Positions 61,801-64,000 of a DNA stretch of 64,000 nucleotides are shown here, piece by piece. Every line of letters begins with the position of its first letter. The stretch's first letter is position 1. Location of the stretch: NCBI GenBank assembly GCA_963678575.2, contig CAXXHV010000001.1, forward strand, positions 1-64,000. The letters run 5' to 3'. A program made the translations under genes and the position numbers. This DNA is from Pleomorphochaeta sp963678575. GTDB taxonomy: Bacteria > Spirochaetota > Spirochaetia > Sphaerochaetales > Sphaerochaetaceae. The notes beneath the pieces are model-generated. The model made no database searches and was not told where the DNA came from. It saw nothing but the letters and a program-made list of their open reading frames with translations.

Positions 61801-62348
61801 TTTTGAATTTCATGAGAAGTTCTAAAACCATCAAAGAAACTTAAGAAAGGAACATCACTCTTCAAAGTTGCCAAATGTGCTACTAAAGCCATATCCATTG
61901 TTTGTTGGATACTACTTGCAGCAGTCATAGCAAAACCTGTATTACGACAAGACATAACATCAGAGTGATCACCGAAGATAGAAAGAGATTGTGCTGCTAA
62001 AGAACGAGCTGAAACATGGAAAACTGTAGGTGTCATTTCACCAGCAATTTTATGCATGTTAGGAATCATTAATAATAAACCTTGAGAAGCTGTGAAAGTT
62101 GTTGTTAATGCACCACCTGCTAAAGCACCATGTACAGCACCAGCTGCACCTGCTTCAGATTGCATTTCAATAATTTCAACAGATTTACCCCAAAGGTTTT
62201 TCTTACCAGTACTTGCCCAAGCATCAGCATATTCACCCATTGGTGAAGATGGTGTGATTGGGTAAATTGCAGCAACTTCGCTGAAAGCATATGCAATATG
62301 CGCTGCAGCATTGTTACCATCAATAGTTACCATTTTTTTGTTGTCCAT
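58809..62348 (-). CDS. nifJ: Pyruvate:ferredoxin (flavodoxin) oxidoreductase
   Basis: An 1179-aa single-chain enzyme converting pyruvate and CoA to acetyl-CoA, CO2 and reduced ferredoxin. N-terminal domains contain YPITPSSPMGE for pyruvate/TPP binding. Ferredoxin clusters CIQCNQCVQACP and CQGCGVCVEACP lie near 690 and 745. The C-terminal TPP domain has GDGWAYDIGYGG and the cluster cysteine of GACAGCGETPY. Length is standard. GGAG precedes the ATG. It is monocistronic and likely highly expressed, and its reduced ferredoxin could feed the hydrogenases at 15.7-20.7 kb. Confidence 0.98.
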   Translation of the reverse strand: MDNKKMVTIDGNNAAAHIAYAFSEVAAIYPITPSSPMGEYADAWASTGKKNLWGKSVEIIEMQSEAGAAGAVHGALAGGALTTTFTASQGLLLMIPNMHKIAGEMTPTVFHVSARSLAAQSLSIFGDHSDVMSCRNTGFAMTAASSIQQTMDMALVAHLATLKSDVPFLSFFDGFRTSHEIQKVEEIDYEDIKKLVDESLIEKFRARGQRPEAPMLKVAAQNEDVYFQGRETVNKYYDAVPEIVEEYMAQVSELTGRPLHLFSYSGAKDATDVVIVMGSGADTCEWASNYINSNGGKTGVINVHLYRPFSAKHLVAALPKSVKRIAVLDRTKEPGSLGEPLYLDVVAALSQMGLLENIKVIGGRYGLSSKDFPPTHAKAVFDHLAGEAFHNFTVGIEDDVTNLSIKIGEQINVTPSDVSSCMFWGLGSDGTVGANKNSIKIIGNNTKKNAQAYFAYDSKKSGGITVSHLRFGESKLNMPWLIDHADFVACHNPAYIGRYDMLSPLKKGGVFLLNSQIPSDEVFEHLSRDMQEQIIEKKIRFYNINALEIAGAAGLGTRINTVMQAAFFKISEVLPEEEAIKLIKEYIKKTFSRKGEEVVKKNWAAVDGASDALHEVKVPATITKSYVPAALIKDDASDFAKDIIKPIMHRDGDSIPVSKMSYDGKLPTATAKLEKRGVAPAVPMWLSDNCIQCNQCVQACPHAAIRAKQIEPAKLENAPETFVTLKSNTKNDKDLRFKIQIYTEDCQGCGVCVEACPAKTKALELSPIQVERDKGEIANAEFFEDLPYDVLDGVKETTVKGLQFKQPLFEFSGACAGCGETPYVKLVSQICGESMIAANATGCSSIYSGTFPTTPYTSRQKDGRGPAWGNSLFEDNAEYGLGMRLAVDSNRNLLKIYIEKLLAVGTTDELTKAINASLELWTSAKEDAIDAQNAVQAALPAALAAATDENRVYLDKINELKDYFSEKTVFIIGGDGWAYDIGYGGVDHVVASGKNVNILVLDTEVYSNTGGQASKATPIGAVAKFANAGKQFGKKNLGFMCMSYGYVYVASIALGANRMHAQKALQEAVAWNGPSIVFCYSSCINHGMNMRYSQVEAKKAVDAGYWPLYRYNPALEEGKRFSWDIKKEPTVAYQDFLKGEVRYTSLYKTNPEHADELFNKAEADAKRQMNFYKAIGEIM

Positions 62349-62452
62349 TTTGACACTCCATTACCAAAATATAATATTTGATTTAAAAATAAAAATCATT
62401 CATTTGTCTATAGCGATTTATTAGACATAGCAAAGCCTAATAACCATCACAA

Positions 62453-62481
62453 ATTATAATACACCATTTAGGGGTTTTCAA
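62453..62481 (-). promoter_or_regulatory. Promoter of nifJ
   Basis: TTGAAA (62476-62481) and a perfect TATAAT (62453-62458) with a 17-nt spacer. The leader of about 100 nt begins with a small hairpin (TTATTAG / CTAATAA, about 62425-62450). No Rex-like site is evident. Confidence 0.8.
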
Positions 62482-62643
62482 GTACGACAAGCAAAGTATT
62501 CTCAATTTAATTTTTGTGGTATTAGCCTTTTCTAACTAATAAAATTTAATAAATTACAGATAAGTAATATACTAGTGTTTTATAACATTTTATTCTCTTA
62601 TTTACTAGTTATTGTGATTCTTTTCATATTAATAAGAAAAAAA

Positions 62644-62678
62644 ATTAGGACGAAAACATTTGTTGTAATCATCCTAAT
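62644..62678. terminator. Terminator of the small unknown gene, likely bidirectional
   Basis: ATTAGGA and TCCTAAT pair around a 21-nt loop. On the minus strand it is followed by seven or more T, and a T-run also follows on the plus strand. Confidence 0.7.
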
Positions 62679-62716
62679 CTTTTTTTGAAACTATTATTTA
62701 AAAGTATAAGTTGTGG

Positions 62717-62962
62717 TTAACTTAATTTTTTTCCATTTTTTTTAAAAAATTTTAATAATCCTTTTTTATTCCTTGTATTAGCAAGATCAATATGCACACT
62801 ATCCATTTCAACTGGATTAACAATTATTTTTTTTGCTAATATAGTTGTCTTGCTTTTCTTAATTGGCGAAAAAATACCATTAGCTTCATCAGCACTAAAG
62901 CGTTGACTATCAAGAGTCGTATTCCTTCTTGATGTTTTCATCTCATATAAATAATCTAACAT
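62717..62962 (-). CDS. Small hypothetical protein
   Basis: An 81-aa protein that I do not recognise. It is basic, with a Lys-rich C-terminus (KKGLLKFFKKNGKK) and no membrane segment, signal peptide or cysteine. A central LAKKIIVNPVEMDSVHIDL stretch looks folded. TAGGAG sits before the ATG and a terminator follows, which supports a real gene. It is flanked by nifJ and glutamate dehydrogenase. The 388 nt upstream (62963-63350) are AT-rich with no further gene. Confidence 0.65.
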   Translation of the reverse strand: MLDYLYEMKTSRRNTTLDSQRFSADEANGIFSPIKKSKTTILAKKIIVNPVEMDSVHIDLANTRNKKGLLKFFKKNGKKLS

Positions 62963-63275
62963 CTTTTATCTCCTACACAACACGCATACACTAGCACGAA
63001 AAAAAAAGAAGCGCAACAATCAAAATATAAAAGAATACTATACAAAAATTATTTAATAAAATCATATTATACTTATTTAATAATTATATAATTTTTGATT
63101 TTTTTTTATAGCTAATAACATTTCTTTAGAATTGCTTTTTTTAAGAAATTTGTAACAAATTTATTGAAATTCCACAAAAAATGCTTAACTAAAAAAAATA
63201 AAAAAATTTTTATTTCTAAAAATAAAAATCATTTTTTTTAAATTATACTTAATATATTTTAAGTTTTAAACAATA

Positions 63276-63302
63276 TTGGCGAGTATATGATATACTCGCC
63301 AA
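63276..63302 (-). terminator. Hairpin after glutamate dehydrogenase
   Basis: TTGGCGAGTATA and TATACTCGCCAA form a 12-bp stem with a 3-nt loop, about 50 nt past the stop. The following minus-strand bases are only partly T-rich. Confidence 0.65.
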
Positions 63303-63350
63303 ATAAAAACCAACAAAACCAGAAGACTTATTTAGTCTAAAAAAAATATT

Positions 63351-64000
63351 TTAATAGCCTTGAGCAACCATAGCATCAGCGACTTTTTTAAAACCAGCAA
63401 TATTAGCACCTAATGGATAATTTACACTACCATCCTCTTGTGTACCTTCTTTTACACATTGTTGATGAATATTTTTCATAATTTGTTTTAATTTTTCATC
63501 AACTTCATCTGCAGTCCAGAATAAATGCATTGCATTTTGAGTCATTTCAAGGCCTGAAACAGCTACACCTCCTGCATTAACAGCTTTTCCTGGAGCAAAA
63601 ATCATTTTACTTTCAGTAATATATTCAATTGCTTCGGGAGTACAGCCCATATTTGAAGTTTCAATTACATATTGACAACCATTTTTATATAAAAGTTTAG
63701 CATCTTCATCATTTAATTCATTTTGAATTGCACAAGGGAAAGCTAGATCAACAGGAACTTCCCAAGGTCTCTTATTTGCTACAAATTTAGCACCGAATTT
63801 TTTTGCATATGGGGCAACAACATCATTATTTGAAGCTCTTAAGTAAAGCATGTAATTCCATTTTTCTTGAGTATTAATTCCGGCTTCATCATAAATATAT
63901 CCATCAGGTCCACTAATTGTAACAACTTTTGCACCTAATTGAGTTGCTTTAACAGCAGCACCCCAAGCTACATTACCAAAACCACTTATAGCAATTTTTT
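63351..64000 (-). CDS. gdhA: Glutamate dehydrogenase, C-terminal part (cut by window edge)
   Basis: The frame is open to the right edge and encodes the last 216 residues of a hexameric glutamate dehydrogenase, which links 2-oxoglutarate and ammonia to glutamate. It begins with KIAISGFGNVAWGAA, the Rossmann motif, and continues with SGPDGYIYD, FPCAIQNELN, ETSNMGCTPEA and NYPLGANIAGF. The catalytic N-terminal domain lies outside the window. The pattern resembles the NADP-type enzyme, but coenzyme use is not certain. Confidence 0.95.
   Translation of the reverse strand, partial: KIAISGFGNVAWGAAVKATQLGAKVVTISGPDGYIYDEAGINTQEKWNYMLYLRASNNDVVAPYAKKFGAKFVANKRPWEVPVDLAFPCAIQNELNDEDAKLLYKNGCQYVIETSNMGCTPEAIEYITESKMIFAPGKAVNAGGVAVSGLEMTQNAMHLFWTADEVDEKLKQIMKNIHQQCVKEGTQEDGSVNYPLGANIAGFKKVADAMVAQGY

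Overview
The window is an AT-rich bacterial chromosome segment that looks like an anaerobic, fermentative spirochaete. The 16S rRNA begins with a spirochaete-type sequence, and the protein set fits: threonyl-tRNA synthetase without a TGS domain, pyruvate:ferredoxin oxidoreductase, [FeFe]-hydrogenase-family proteins with Rex, rubredoxin, an unusual phosphofructokinase and large outer-membrane barrel proteins. I cannot name a genus from sequence alone.

Layout. 1-10.6 kb holds two minus-strand rRNA operons. The first (16S, tRNA-Ala, 23S) is cut by the left window edge. The second is complete (16S, tRNA-Ile, 23S, 5S). Between them lie a glutathione peroxidase and, on the plus strand, a lipoprotein with an Fe-S aldo/keto reductase. 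10.9-15.7 kb (minus): pgsA, an M32 carboxypeptidase, thrS behind a T-box leader, and a free-methionine-sulfoxide reductase. 15.7-22.4 kb (minus) is a redox and hydrogen locus: ispH and rex, then a regulated promoter and five genes arranged as [2Fe-2S] protein + sensory-type hydrogenase with PAS, SpoIIE-type phosphatase, [2Fe-2S] protein + catalytic-type hydrogenase. 22.8-29.8 kb (minus): yajC-secD-secF, groEL, and a translationally coupled pair resembling plant VTE5/VTE6 prenol kinases. 30-35.9 kb (plus): argR, pgi and two tandem outer-membrane barrel paralogues. 35.87-36.0 kb holds a candidate small RNA on the minus strand carrying two copies of an anti-Shine-Dalgarno motif. 36-41.4 kb (minus): phosphofructokinase, a ModE-like regulator, an aminotransferase and ligA. 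41.5-53.5 kb (plus): a divergent xanthine-dehydrogenase-like trio, dnaE, a YggT protein, recG, rsmD, an AEC transporter and an acyl-ACP thioesterase. 53.5-64 kb: slyX, a VOC protein, a WYL-domain regulator with rubredoxin, a nitroreductase, a diguanylate cyclase, a HisJ-type phosphatase, nifJ, a small unknown protein and the C-terminal part of glutamate dehydrogenase.

How the genes fit together. NifJ would generate reduced ferredoxin from pyruvate. The hydrogenase locus could use or sense that reductant, Rex reads NADH/NAD+, and rubredoxin, glutathione peroxidase and MsrC-type reductase suggest oxygen defence in an anaerobe. No insertion sequences, prophage genes or CRISPR arrays were seen. 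The most unusual items are the candidate anti-SD small RNA, the sensory/catalytic hydrogenase locus with its inverted-repeat promoter, the VTE5/VTE6-like pair, the T-box outside its usual phyla, and the eroded xanthine-dehydrogenase-like trio.
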